Below the pieces are notes generated by a model, which was not told where the DNA came from, made no database searches, and saw nothing but the letters and a program-made list of their open reading frames with translations. From Silurus meridionalis (taxonomy: Eukaryota; Chordata; Actinopteri; Siluriformes; Siluridae), in assembly GCF_014805685.1 (NCBI RefSeq), contig NC_060900.1, forward strand, positions 6,245,101 to 6,309,100: DNA of 64,000 nucleotides, written 5' to 3'. The translations under genes were made by a program, and so were the position numbers. Of this stretch, positions 34,758 to 48,257 are shown one piece after another. Each line of letters opens with the position of its first letter. Position 1 is the first letter of the stretch.

Positions 34758-37700
34758 CTGCACACATACACATCCCTCTCGGCTGGCACTGAATCCAAAT
34801 TACAACTCCTGCGGTTAGCCAGAGTTCAGAAAGCTACAACTATTTAGTCAATATTCACACCTCTGGGAGGGGAAACGTTACTCTGTGGAAGTCGGGCATC
34901 AGCAAGGCTTTTTGGGGATATATACCTCTAAGCAGTGCCAACCAAAGAAAACACTCCTTGTAGAGTAGCGTGTCACAATTGTGGCCAGAAATCCAGCCTG
35001 TCTATAGGCAACTGTTATAACTTCCAGAACCCTGTGAGCCAGTCCCTGTTTAGACAGGAGCAGTCCAACCGTGTGCCACCTTGATAATTGATATGTCTGA
35101 GCAGAGCAGCACATCTCAGCACCAGCTGGTGAACCGCTCTTAAGAGAATTCTTTTTGTCAGAAAAATCTCTTTTTTCCAGAAATCTGTGCCCCTCTTGCT
35201 AAAGCGAGGGCACGTCTCTGTTTTTTGGTATTTGGAGTCAAGCCAATGGCTCATAACCCATGTTTTTCAAGTTGATTAATTACAGCAAGCCCAAGCAAAC
35301 TGGTCCTGTGGCTGTTGTCAGCAATTCTAGCACCCTCAACAAGACCTGCAAGACCACATACAGCAACCTGGCTGAATTCATTTGGCAAGCGCAGTGTCTA
35401 TTACACATTGGTATTACAGCATGGCTAGAGTTCTCATTGAACTTAGTATCAGACTGATGCTGTCTGATCTGATCTTCTTTCTCCAGCTTCTTAGTCGGCT
35501 TGAGCATACAAAAACATATGCAAATCTACATTACAGAACAAATGCCTGGGTACCCCTTGGAGTCCACAGATTCAGAAGTAATAAGAAAAGACATCATTTA
35601 TATCATACATCGTGTTAGTAAGAGGGAGAGAAAGTGCCAGTTTTTGTGTGTCTTTCTTTCTATTTTAGCCATTAACTCTGTATACCATTTTTCTACCAAA
35701 TATATTTAATAAGTGTTAATGTGGTTTTCCTCCATCCTGTAAATAATTTTGTATAATCTCTCACTCCCCCACTCTCCCCAGTTCCTTACTTAAATATTTA
35801 TTAAGATCCCTACTATAGTATTAAGTATTTATCGATTTAGAATCTTGCCCATTAAAAGAGTTCTATTTATATCTAATATAAATTTTGGTTGCACAAGTCA
35901 ATATCTGACCATGCTCTTCTGTGAATATGTTAAGTGTTAAAGGAAAATTGTTTTTAAATAGAGATCATATCTATGAAATTTTAGGATAATTATTTATCCT
36001 GCTTAGTAATACAGACTATAATACCAAAAGCATGTGTTTAGGAATTTTTCTTTATGTTTTTCTATTACAAAAATACCCTCTTAGGTTCATGTATTCATAT
36101 ATATCATACATTAATCATTTTTTTGTGTATGCTCTGATGGCTTTTAGATGCTCTTAAGACAGCTGACTGAATGGTTTCTTTAACCTGTGCTAACAAACAA
36201 GAAACAGACCAAAACCGGTGTGTATATTCTATTTGCAGTAATTGCATGTGAGTGCGATTGCGAAATTATTTGAAAATTAACACCAAAACATTGTTTCAAG
36301 CATGTGATTGTGACCCAACTTACCATTATGAAAAGGCTGGTCATATATTATGCATAAAGGATTCATGAATATTCAATCTGTATTGCATATGAAATGATAG
36401 AAAACTCTATTTGCTTTCTGAGTAAGGCAAACACATGGTTTAGCTCCTCATGTTTGGTGGGTGAGCAAGTCATGGTCAGAAGTTCATGAATATATTTTAG
36501 TCATTCAGCACGTGCAAGAACAACAAGGTCTTGGACACCACCTGAAAAAGAGAAAAAGTGTACTTAAGACGAAGAAGGGAAGTGAGTAATTTGTTCTCTC
36601 GTTTCAGGACGGGAAGGCAGACCTTGTGCCAACCCAACCAGATTCATCATAATTCCCTTCAGATGAATCAAAACTGCAGGAAGGGAGGTTAAAAAAAGAG
36701 GGAATATACAAAGAAAGAGAGAAGCAGAAGTGGAGAGCACAAAAGAAAGTGAGATCAAGAAGAAAGAAAGTAAGGGGGGGTGCAGGGCGCTCAGCCCAGA
36801 CAGCATGCAGAGACCATGTTTCAGGAGGCTGAAAGGAAACATGTTTTCTTATAACTTCAGTGAATGACAAGGAAACCATTAACACACGCCTTCGGTGCAG
36901 GGGATTACAGGCAGCACATGCTTGGCTATTATTCAGCCTAATTAAGTCTTTTGGCATGATTTCCCAAGAACAAAGCAAAAAAGGAGAGCAGAAATAGCTT
37001 AATAGCTTTGGGGTGCCTAGATTCCAAGGAAGACATATTAATATGTGTTTTTTCTTTACAATATTATTGTGGCAGAGTTAATCCTTTACTTTAGAAAAAA
37101 CCTACAATATTAATATTATAATAATATTTTTTATTAACCACATCTTGGCACCTGACCTGATTTATTGAAATCTGTGTTAACATATAGTGACAATATGTAT
37201 TATATTCAGTTTTAATCAGTTTATGAGATGTATAAGTGAGATAACAACCCACGATGTTATTAAAAACCCATCTATAATATTATGTATTAAAAATATTTAA
37301 GTAAATATAAACAATATTTTAGCCATTTAGATTTATATGGATTTTAAAAGGAACTTGTGTTTGTGGAACATCCAGTTCTACATTTAATTCCATTTGTTGC
37401 TGGAACAGACTCTTTTCGGTAGGCTTCCCACTAGATATAGGGGTATGGTTGCGGGTGTTTTGTGCTCATTCAGCCACAAGAACATTGGTTAGATCAGACC
37501 CTGAAGTTCGGTGATGAAGCCTGGTGTGTAGCCAGGTAATCCTGAAAGTGTTCAATGGGGTTAATGCTTTGTGCAGGTTACTGTATGCAGCCAAAAATGT
37601 CTGTCTATATCTGACTATAGTTATAGGTATGGGTATATTTATATGGAAAAAATATAAAGAGCAACTGGGTATGAATTCACCACCTACTGTACAAATGATC

Positions 37701-38758
37701 CATGTAACTCCTACACATGCTTGTTTCATCTATTGTAATTAGTCAATCATTTACTCAGTCAGTTGCATCTATTTTTATTCTGATTCGATATATGAAAAAA
37801 AAATCATGCTTTTTCCACTTTCATACGAAGCACTGCGTATAATGAAAAGCTCAAGTCACATTGTAAGATACAATAAACTGAATGATGCAAATAATATTGA
37901 TAATATTGAACAATATTTGAAGTCCATGTTGTTTAAATAATGCTGAACAGCATGTAAATCTGTGATAATTGTAAACGATTCAACATAGATTACACCTTAT
38001 TTTAATTCTTTTTTTTACCTGCAACCTTGTTTCTATCTGAATATAAAAATCGAGTTTCTCCTTGTTTTGCTAGACAGCAGCCTCTCCTGATTTAAGGTAA
38101 AGAAATACCTCCTTTTTCAGAAGGAGTGTGATCTTGGTCAGATTTAGGTGTTTATTATACTGTACCTCACTTAACATATATTGTATTATATAAAGAATAC
38201 TTAATTATGAAATTTGTTGACTGGATTGTTTACCCAGTATTAAATAAAAATCATTTTTATTCAATGAGACATTGTATTATATGAGCAAAGTAAGAACCTA
38301 TTGAGTGATGTAGTGTACTCAAGAACTAGACTACAAAGCTTTCTGCACTAAATATGAACACAATTTTACATTTTTCTATTATTTTACAAACAATCAGTAA
38401 ATCTAAATTATTTGAATATCAACAATGATGTTGTTGCATTGACTACACACTTAATACCACGTAGATAATAAGGAAGCCAATATACAAAGAAACGCTAACA
38501 GCTCCTTACAGTAAATTACTATATATGTGCAAATGCAGCAGGTGTAGTCAATCATAAATCCCTGTACAATGACAACATGTCTGCAACCATGTAGTTCACT
38601 AGCAGCAGCATCTGAGTGAGAGGGATTCCCCCATGTCATGTCAACTCACATGTCAGCTGGAGTGGAAACATTGATGTCAGCATCTGCTTTTTATCAATTA
38701 CCGGTATCTTTCTCAGCGCATTAAACTTTAAGGCCTCTGCCGGGTAATGACTGTGAGG
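34758..38758. other. Unique sequence, no gene seen
   Basis: The part at 34860-35420 is repeat-free with balanced composition and could hold regulatory sequence. Frames at 35260-35457 and nearby are open but unlike known families. From 35700 to 38700 the DNA is AT-rich with no supported feature. Confidence 0.3.

Positions 38759-38799
<41 letters not shown>
38759..38799. repeat. (GT)n microsatellite
   Basis: Uninterrupted GT tract of about 40 bp. Confidence 0.97.
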
Positions 38800-38801
<2 letters not shown>

Positions 38802-40415
38802 CAGACTGACAGATGATCATTGGCAAACCGACAGCGAACAGATAGAAGAAGGCAAAGCTAATGGACTGCGAAGTGAATGACAGAGACAGAGAGAGACGAC
38901 GGGAGACAGACAGAGAGTCAATAATATACTGTAGGGTGTCAAAACACTATGTAATTTAGTGCAAAAACAAAGTCTGAATAAATAGCTTCTAGTGCTTAAA
39001 CACTTTAAAGGTGAAAAGCAAAATATATGCCTTGGTCATGAAAATTTTAAAGCATTGTGCCAAATAAAAAATGTTTAAGATTTAATTGATCTCCTTCACC
39101 AATATATTTACAGTTAGAACTTCCAATGCTAAAAAGGCAATCAGTAACCTCCAATTTTCAAACTAGTTATATGGGCTATTTAGTTTAATACATTACATTG
39201 TACAATGGATTTCTTGCATTCCTTCAATTCATCCAATACCAGTATCAGGTGTACGATGTGGTGTGGCCACTAAAATGCCACTCACTCAACATTCCTCCTT
39301 CTCTTTTCGCTGCCATTACCCAGATGAATTTTTTAATATACCTTTCCCAACACCGCTACCACGCTGCCTCATACCACCACCCCAGACCTCTCTTTAGAGT
39401 CTAATTATCCTCTGCCTTCTGTTCTATAGACTCCTCCTCATGATAAAAAACAGTCACTTCCAAAGCAAACTTGTTCTTAATTTTCTCTGACAGACTCCTT
39501 TAAACATGCTGGCAGAATGCAGTGTCTAATTGAAAACACATTCCTATTCCAAACAAATTAAGCACAATTAAGGGCCCTGAGTTATGAGTATCTATCATGA
39601 TGAGATGTTTTGGTAAAAATCACCACATTTAGATCAAAGTCGTCCGACCCTTAGCTTAATTGCCTCATTAGAGTCCTCTGCAATGGGCTTCATAAATACA
39701 GGGCCGGAGAGTTTCATTTGGGAATTACTCTAAAAGACGACCCTTAAAGTAAATGCTTCCACATTTTTATGAAAGGTTCATCTGTTTTAGGAATAAACAG
39801 GATTTCTTTTTCTTTTATAGTGAATACTTTGGTGGTTGTGTTATCTTCAGTGCGGTTTCTATTTTCATTACGGGCTGGTGTGGAGAATTGTAATGTCGCA
39901 GCAAGAGTCCAAAAAGTACCTCGGTGGAAATATATCCAACAGTGTAAAACAGTTCTTTGTGCATGTTAGGTAAAATATTTTGCCCTAATCAGAAAAATCA
40001 GCAGTTGACTGCTTTTATAACATCTCTGCTTAGTGAAAATGTTGTCCCCAAGCACTTAGGTAAGTCCAAGGGTCTGAAAAGTAGCTTGAATTGGCACTCT
40101 AACAGTGTAGACTTCATCTCAGATCATTTTAATTCACCATCTTAAATGAGCAGCCCACATTTTATCCAACAGACTTTTCTCATTTTGTGCACCACTTTAT
40201 TGGTGAGCTGCAGAAAGGAGGGGGCGATCCTGCTAGAAAGTGGAGATACAGGCTTTTTCAAACATTTTTAATCAATCCTATGTTATGTGGCTCTGCTAAG
40301 ATCTTGTACTTTAATTAACAATTAACACTGCACACTATCAGTGCTTAATTTATTTAACATAGAACTACACTGAACTCAAAACTAACTACATGAAGTGTAT
40401 TTAAGAACAGTTTTT
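38800..40415. other. Unique sequence with candidate conserved segment at 39560-39770
   Basis: No exon supported. The 39560-39770 part is repeat-free and includes TTAGCTTAATTGCCTCATTA and other TAAT-type words. It looks like a constrained noncoding element, but this is untested. Confidence 0.25.
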
Positions 40416-40715
40416 TTTCACAAAAAGGTGAGTATATGAGGTAATCACATTCACAAAACCTTTTTTTTTTAAGGAAAAAAAGTTTTTTAAAAAGTGAGAA
40501 TATGTGGTAATGTTTTTTGTGGAAAAAGATTTTGTGAATATGATGACCACATATACTCACTTTTTTTGTGTGATAAAGTGTTTGTGAATATGTGGGGTAG
40601 TCATATATGGGGTATATATGGGGTAGTCATATTCACAAACACTTTTTTAAACTAAACAAATGAGTATATGGGGTAGTCATATTTACAAAAATGTTTTTTT
40701 CATAAACAACTATTG
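40416..40715. repeat. Cluster of direct and inverted repeats, fold-back sequence
   Basis: A unit resembling GTGAGTATATGNGGTAATCA followed by CATATTCACAAA and a T run recurs several times. Forward copies start near 40428, 40616 and 40662, with a partial one at 40494. A reverse-complement copy lies at about 40531-40567. The pair GTGTTTGTGAATATG (about 40579) and CATATTCACAAACAC (about 40629) is an exact 15-bp complement. No transposon family is recognised. Confidence 0.85.
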
Positions 40716-43611
40716 AATATTGTCTCATATACTGATGCAGCTACATTTGTCAATAAATAAAAATTAATTTTAAAAAGCCTGAAATCACTGAAATTTGAAC
40801 TACTGAAATCCACCAAAATCACCCTGATGTTAACTATATGTCAGTTGCTTGTGGCTTCTTAGTGTGCAATTTATATGTTGCTGGCATCATACCTCCTTGT
40901 CACTGAGACAATCAGAATTTAATTGGTTAAAAAAAATAATAATAATAAATTTTCAGCATGACATTAAGTGACATTAGGAATCTGCCTTATACCCTCATCT
41001 CAGTTACAATGCAATTACATCAAAATTTGACAAAATAAAGATAAAACACCCTGACCCTGATTCAGTGCATCTGTCAAAGAAATGTATTACATAACTAAAG
41101 CTTTTCCCCCTACAATATGCCTGTAAACATTTAATCCAACATCCTGCATGTGGATTTCATTTAGTATTTGTTTCCTATCTCTCCTACTGATTTACACATA
41201 CTTCTAGTGAACTGAGATAGCAGCAGTTAAAGTCAAGCTCTAAATGGAGAGGTTGTTTAAGGCCTATAAGTCAGAGCCACTCAGAGCAAGAAGATGACTG
41301 ATGGCGCAGAAGCAGACAGAATCCCCTTGCTGGGTTTATTGCCCCCAAACCAGCTCTTACTGCATATGTCCCTCATCCTACACTGACAGTGCTAATAGAA
41401 TATGCATAGGTCTATTAGCATACAAGCTAATGTTGCCCCAGAGGGAGGGCACAGACATCAAACTTTAAGTAGAAATCAAAACAGAGAGAAAGAAAGAGGA
41501 GGGGGAATTAAAAGGACACCATCACCCTAAGAAAACATGGCCTGGGGCACAAGACGCATTACATATGTATTTGTACTGGAGAAGCGATCTCTTATGCACT
41601 TGCACAGAAGGCCTTCAAAATGAAATGGGAAAAAGGCCCAATGAATGCGCTTAAGCTTCGTTCAGGCTTTCATGATGTGGAAATGAATTGGGTGGAGACA
41701 AGACTGTTTGTCTGCATATATCAACATGACGCCTGTATGTGACAGGACATGCAGCCTTCTCCACATGCAAACATATGGACTGCAAATGTCAAAGAGCCTC
41801 CAATGCATATAGAATGTGCTTTTTTTTTGCAATATTCTTAGTGTAGAATTAGACTGGCCCTTGAATGCATCTTTGCACTGCACAAACAGCTCAAGTCAGA
41901 TTAGAATCTCTGATCTTCAGTCGAGCAAAACTGCCTTGCGTATTCTGGCACCCACCCGAGATTTATCGGCAAAAGAGCACGCTGCATTCTCTCTGAACCC
42001 TGACACCAAATCAGATACATTTCCGCAAGCCAGTAGAAATGAAAATAGCACATAAGAAAGCAATTTGGTTCGGCAATCACAAAAAAATGCAGAGCAAGGC
42101 TAATGAAGGACTAATTGAGTCACGTCCCGAGACAAGGTGAGCTGCTCTCCGGATCCCCAGCACTACGCTGGCGTACACGGTCATTATGGATACGTTAACC
42201 TCACATTGGGTGGAAGGAAGCAGGTCACAAGGGTAAAGAATTAAGCCGAGAAAGGACGGAACAAAGTAGGTACAATAGCACAAAAAAGAAACTGTCAATA
42301 CATACCTGCATCATTTTCAATAATGGACCAATTATGGAGTCATGCATAGTCTAGGCATTTTCAGACACCCTCATTAAGGGCCATATGCCACACCACAGGC
42401 TTCACTGCATCCGAAATTCTTTATTATTATAAATGTAATATGCATATAAATTAGTTAAATAGTCATACACTTTTTCTCACTGGACACTGGACAAATGTAT
42501 ATACTAGTAGCTACACATTATTAATTTAAGAAATGTTTAGATTCAACAATTGTAAACTACATAAGACCATTAAAACGTCAAAAATGAAAAAATAAAAACA
42601 CTACACAATTTCCAAATTCCCCATTTTTTTAACGAGGGTTCCGTATAATTCAATTTGGCACATCTTTTATGGGATTTTCATTGCTAAAATACCTTTAACA
42701 GTCCTGTCCTGTTACTGAAGCAGACTCATAAAATTTTTGCTCGGTGGTAACTGGTGCGATATTAAAAAAGCAGACACCGTTAAGAGGAATCGGCTTTGTA
42801 TTTAATTGGAATTTGAGAAAAGAAGGAATGGTGGAGAGCAGACCTGCCCGTCAAACGACTTTTATTAGCAGGTTTTATTGCCAGGGTCACCAGGCTGTAG
42901 GTGTCTCCTTTTGGCTGACATTGACTAACACAAACCATCTCTACCACCAGATATAGTCTTCAAGCTCAAATCCAACTCTCAGCAGCATGGCTAGCAAGAT
43001 TTGTGCAATTTTACTAAATTGAGGGTAAGGGTTAACATGTTTGAAGGTACCGCTCAGGTAAAATAACTGCTTAAATCTGTAGAAGCTTGAATGTGATTGG
43101 GCTCTGTTTTTGCCACATTCGTTTAGGATAGATTCAAACAGCATTGCAGGCACTGTAAAACTTCAAGCTTTACTTTTGGTACAGATGGTTTGGCACAGTG
43201 ACAAAGCAAACGGGGCCTGGACCAAAACACCAACCTCTATTTCATGGCGGCTTAACACTTTCACTCTGTCTAGATTAGAGTTATAGCACTTTAACAGTGC
43301 AGCCAAGCCCAAATCATTCACAAAAGTCCTGTCCAGTACACCGATATTAATTTGAGAATGGGAATAAAGAGCGATGAAAATCACAATCGTCGCTGTGAAG
43401 AAAAGGAGCTCGAAAATCTTTATTCGATTGAACATGACTGCAATTGATACCAAGCGGGGGGGTGTTAATACTGGGAATGATCAGGTGATTAGAACCATAA
43501 GTGTGTTAAGAGTGTGTGTCAGTGTCGAGTGAGAAATGTAATACAAGCTCTGGGTGCGTCCCTGAGGCTTTACATAGTGCATGGTTATAGATCACACATG
43601 CACATGCACAT

Positions 43612-43657
<46 letters not shown>

Positions 43658-45029
43658 TCACCGGGCCCCAGGCCTGAGCTCATGTAGTACTTTGTGTCTA
43701 CCAGTGAGACATGCCCCTACGTCTGTAGACATGCGTACACATTCTATTATTTTATTCTATTTGTGTATTTATTTGTTTATTCATACGGTATATGTGACCT
43801 GTAACACTGAACAAGTGTGTAATCAATTTTAATTGAATTCAGAAGGGACCACAAATATAAAAATGCTGAAGTTGTGCATGGATTTGGACTGTATTCATTT
43901 GCAATCATTCTGCATTCATTTTCTGCATTAGCTTCAAGTTCAAAGGGGGATTCTTTAATAATAATAGGAATATACATGCATGTGCAGAGTATTTCTTCAG
44001 ATCGTTAACCCAGGACACTAAATACCTAAATAGGGAAAACAAGTGCCATAAGAAGAGAAAAGGAATCTGTAGGATTCTGTATATGTAAACCGTTTTGCTG
44101 AATCTCTGAACACCATAAAGGCCTAAAGTCTGGCCTCTTTCTACCACCAGGAGGTGTATATGGGCGAGGGGTGTGGTGGGGTAGGGTGGATTGGTGGGCA
44201 TTTGGTGTTGCTACCATGCTTCACTTCCAAGAGAGATTGAGTGGGGAGGAGGGGGCTGCACAGAAGGAGCCATTGTTGATTACTCATTACTTAACCTGTA
44301 ATGTGTTCCGCCCCCTTTGTCTGCATGTCATGCTTCTTTTCTCCCCCTTATTTCTCTCAACTCTCGCTGCTCTCTTCCCAAATAAATGGAAAAATATTCC
44401 CAGCCCCAGGCTAACGCTGAACTTCTCACTCTCTGCATCCAATTTGGAGCCACTGCTCCTTATGATGTAACCCGACAGTCCCAACATAGGAGAAAGGCCA
44501 CAGAAAGAAAGCACGAAAGACAGAGAGGCAGACAGACAGAAAGAAAGACAGAAAGACGGAGGGGGAGAGGAAGTCAGAAAGTGTACTTTGGGCCTCTAAG
44601 GTTGCATTTCTTAACCTTGCTACTTAAAATCCAGTAACACTGGTATGAATGCTTTAGTTCTGGCCAGCATATGTTGTATATGCAGACGAATGGTAATTAG
44701 AGGCTGCCCCTACGCTCGCTTTCTTTAGTGTTCTAGTCCAACTGTTATTCAGATCAAATACTTCCTCAGCTGACATGTCCACCTGAGTGCCTTCAGTTAT
44801 AAATCTTATCTTGTACCTGGTCCTGATTAGAAATCATTCTCCTGGCTAGCATTATATTAAAAAGATCATATTTGGCACCACAGATCCATCTTAGAGAGCC
44901 ATTCTAAAGCTTAAGACCTGGAGTGAAATTGCTGAAGAAAAAAAGGCACCCCAGCCATGCTAAAACCCTGGCCAATTTTGTTGAATAAACTTCTCATAAA
45001 GCAAATGTCAATATAAATATGCACGTGAA
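40716..45029. other. Unique sequence with several candidate conserved segments
   Basis: No gene supported. Repeat-free, balanced pieces lie at about 41220-41470 (with GAATATGCATAGG and TATTAGCATAC words), 41640-42060 and 42745-42960. A CA tract is at 43612-43655. Purine-rich AGAAAGACAGAAAGA-type sequence is at 44480-44580. Confidence 0.25.
43597..43655. repeat. (CATGCA)n-(CA)n compound microsatellite
   Basis: Short CATGCA hexamer run changing into an uninterrupted CA tract of about 44 bp. Confidence 0.96.
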
Positions 45030-45470
45030 CCATCACTGTACACTTATGGAGCAATGATGAAAATCAATGTCAAGGTCAATGCACGAAGAAACCACCTCAA
45101 ACTCCAACGCAAAGTGGCCTGGCAACCTTAACTGCCCAGGAGTTCTGGAGACTTCGAGGCAGGAGTCATGGCAGATTGAAATGGTACACTTCTCACGGCC
45201 CAATCTCAAGCATGACTTCATGCCGAGCTGTCACACACCGCAGGCTGCATTCCCTTCGAATTGGCACAAATACGGTGGATACGACGCAGACAGAAACCAC
45301 CGCTGCGGGTTGGAAATGAGTGTGTACTGCTTATGGTTTGACATAATCAAGGGGGTCTGCAAAAGTTCCCATCATTGGCTTATTTCATTCAAGCCAGAAA
45401 TGGAACTCAATCACACTTTCTGCCAAAGGAGGAGGACTGGGAACGTTAGCGCTGTTTAGCATGACAGCGC
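45030..45470. promoter_or_regulatory. Candidate regulatory segment with a TCAAGGTCA site
   Basis: Repeat-free sequence with TCAAGGTCA at 45070-45078, the extended half-site bound by NR5A/ERR-type nuclear receptors. A 130-residue frame (45067-45459) spans it. No family resemblance or splice structure supports coding, and the frame may be chance in GC-balanced DNA. Regulatory function is inference. Confidence 0.25.
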
Positions 45471-45699
45471 TGATGATGATGATGGCAATGATGATGGAGT
45501 ATCCACGCCGATGACCGAAAGCAGGTCCGTTTCGTTTGGCCAACATTTTCTGCAGGGAAAGATGCTTTGTTTGTTAGCTCCTGACCTCCCATGCGAGTGT
45601 GCATGTGGGAGACGTGACCCTTTAGTGTGAGGTGGTGTGTATGTGTGTGTGTCTGTGCAGTGTCAGGCTCATTATGAGCTGATAAAAACTTCTGGGCCA

Positions 45700-45960
45700 G
45701 GTTCATCCATCATGTCCCGCCTCTAATCAGCATGTGTGTCACTGTAACTAAACAGAGCCTTGAGCAGCGCTGCCACGCGATTGGCTGTGACAGGGAGAAA
45801 TAAATCTGCCTCCAGCCAATCGGGGACAGGCAGCAGAGCGTTGCAGCGAAGGTGACAGACGTTTGAGGTCTCAACTGATGCAAAATTAAGAGAGCCCGGT
45901 TCAACCGCAGCCTCGCAGGAAACAACAAACAGCCAATGAAACAGCAAACCACTCTGGATC
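45700..45960. promoter_or_regulatory. CCAAT-box cluster, candidate promoter
   Basis: Contains three CCAAT boxes: ATTGG on the plus strand at 45780-45784 (a CCAAT box on minus), CCAAT at 45816-45820 and CCAAT at 45933-45937. A GC-box-like TCCCGCCTC lies near 45714, and CpG is more frequent than in the flanks. GATTGGCT and AGCCAATC form an inverted pair 36 bp apart. No TATA box or downstream exon is convincing, so direction and target are unknown. Confidence 0.3.
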
Positions 45961-46718
45961 AGCTTAAACTAGACAAAGAGGAGTGTTTCGCTCGAGTTTT
46001 CATGTTAGAGTGTAGACAGTTCTATTTAATACCAGTTAGAGGAACTCACATCTCTCTGTACTACCACAAATCTTTGTCGTGTTCTGTTTTCTACCCTGTA
46101 CGAAATGCTCAAATCAAATCGCACCACATGGGGGTTTGGCCTGAGATGTGAACAGTGTCACCTTTTACAAACAAATGTACAACCATATATTTAATAACAT
46201 TTCTTCATATTCAGGCTGAACCAATTCAGACCTGCGATATGCAATGCCATTAATCAGAGTCGGTGTAAATAGAGAGCATTAGAACAGCAAAACATATGTA
46301 AGCTTTGATGGTCTGATTTCATTTTTCACTTCCTTTAACACACAGTCACAACCTTTCAAACTGTACGTCATGTGAACAAAAAGTTGCATTACTGAAACAC
46401 GAACAAACATTTGGTTACTTTCCACTATTGACCCAACCCAGCTCAACAGGTTCCACTGCTCATTATAGCAGGAACATGACAACATAACCACACATCATTT
46501 TAAGTTTTATTTTGGCTTGTGAACTTTTTTTTATTCAACGTTTCTTACTGTATATCTGATTTATTTTAGGACAAGAAAAAAACGGAACGAGAGGAAACAG
46601 CATGCCCTCTGCCTGAAGCAGAGTCTGTGGCTTGTTGGTCTGTTTCTCATGTGGCGCATGGCTTATTTTGTTTACTCCTGTTTCCTTATGTACTGCACAG
46701 AAGCGCTGATGTCCATGA

Positions 46719-46719
<1 letters not shown>
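45961..46719. other. Unique sequence, no gene seen
   Basis: Sequence downstream of the CCAAT cluster up to a long CA tract. No supported exon. Confidence 0.35.
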
Positions 46720-46784
<65 letters not shown>

Positions 46785-46808
46785 ACATACTCACACACAC
46801 ACACACAC
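46720..46808. repeat. Long (CA)n microsatellite
   Basis: About 89 bp of CA with a few CACT/CATA interruptions in the second half. The longest CA tract in the window. Confidence 0.98.
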
Positions 46809-47838
46809 GTTTGTCTTGTTATTGTAAGTACCTTTCACTGCCAAAATTATGCACACTAACCTTAACCTCAATAACAAGAAGGAAACTTTTTGGGCTTTTT
46901 ATTTTTAATTTAAGGATTTAAATAATCATTTGGATTTATTTGGAAATATTTAAGCTAAAAGCTGTAGCTTTTGTTATTTGTTCACCAACCAAGTGTCCCC
47001 TCAAGGTCAAAACTGTCTTCCAATCCTTATGGGTATATCTAGTAAAACCAAATAAATAAAGTAATTAATTAATTGATAAATTAATAAATTAATAAATGAA
47101 AAAGCACACATACAGTAGACAATGAGCCTGCCTGGTTTCTGAACACAGTGTTTCCCAGAAAACCAGAGAAAGCATCTCGTTGGTGTGTTACATTTGAGCA
47201 CCACATAAACAAACATAAGTAGAAACCACAGCTGGCACTGTTATTCCGCTGCTTTGACAGACAGAATCGTAACAGCGGACCCCTTTTTTCTCCATTCTCC
47301 GTTTTTGAAATTATCTCACTCTGATCCAGATCTCACTCTGGATGCAGACCTGACCCAAACCGATTCACTCTGCTCACTGACATCTTACAGCTGAGAACGG
47401 TAACACGGATCAGCTTTTTTTTTTTCGACCTGTGGGAGTGCCCCTGATTTTCTTTCTCTCCCTTCGTCATGGGGAAAGTAAAAAAACAGAGCTTGTAAAG
47501 TAACAGTTCTATTGGCCGAAGGGAAATATAGAAAATATAAGGCTGAAGCAGAATAGCGGTGGAGTGGAGTGTACATGCTGGAAAAGAGAATGTTTGGTGG
47601 CTTGTAGATTCATTTCAAACAAGTACAATGAATCAGACTTTGCAAAAGAATGAGTAAAACAAATTCTAATACACAAATTTGACCATAATCATATCATACA
47701 TTTAATCATATAAAATTGATTATCACCATAATATAAAATGCTGTATCATATTTCCAATTATAATTAAGATCTAGTTTGTGTGTTATTAATTACATTATTA
47801 CGGAGAGCTTTTTAATAATTGAATGTAATTTAGATATA

Positions 47839-47839
<1 letters not shown>

Positions 47840-47894
<55 letters not shown>
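47840..47894. repeat. (TA)n microsatellite
   Basis: Uninterrupted TA tract of about 55 bp in AT-rich surroundings. Confidence 0.97.
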
Positions 47895-47898
<4 letters not shown>

Positions 47899-48181
47899 GA
47901 TTTTTGCAGTTCCAAAGCACATTATTTGCCTTATTGCTTCTTCATACCTTATGCTCCTTTATCCTCTATGTTCTTAATGGTTTAATAACATATGTCTGTT
48001 TTTTATTTTTAACACTAGTAGTTAGCCTGGATCATATTTCGCAGTCCACTGGTTAGGGAGTGAGAAAAAAAGAAGCATAGAAAGAAAGAAAAAAAAAAAA
48101 AACATGCACTCATTTCTGCAATGTAAAATGACACTATATCAAATCAAGCATTTCCATATGTTGGCTGTTACTGCTGTGGTC

Positions 48182-48183
<2 letters not shown>

Positions 48184-48257
<74 letters not shown>
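48184..48257. repeat. (TG)n microsatellite
   Basis: TG tract of about 70 bp with one TATG interruption near the end, followed by a G run. Confidence 0.98.

Noticed and set aside
45067..45459. 130-codon frame as a protein-coding gene
   Set aside because: No family resemblance; one frame of this length is unsurprising by chance in 64 kb. Kept only as part of a possible regulatory segment.
46720..46808. Thr-His repeat protein suggested by frames over the CA tract
   Set aside because: Pure translation of a CA microsatellite on both strands.
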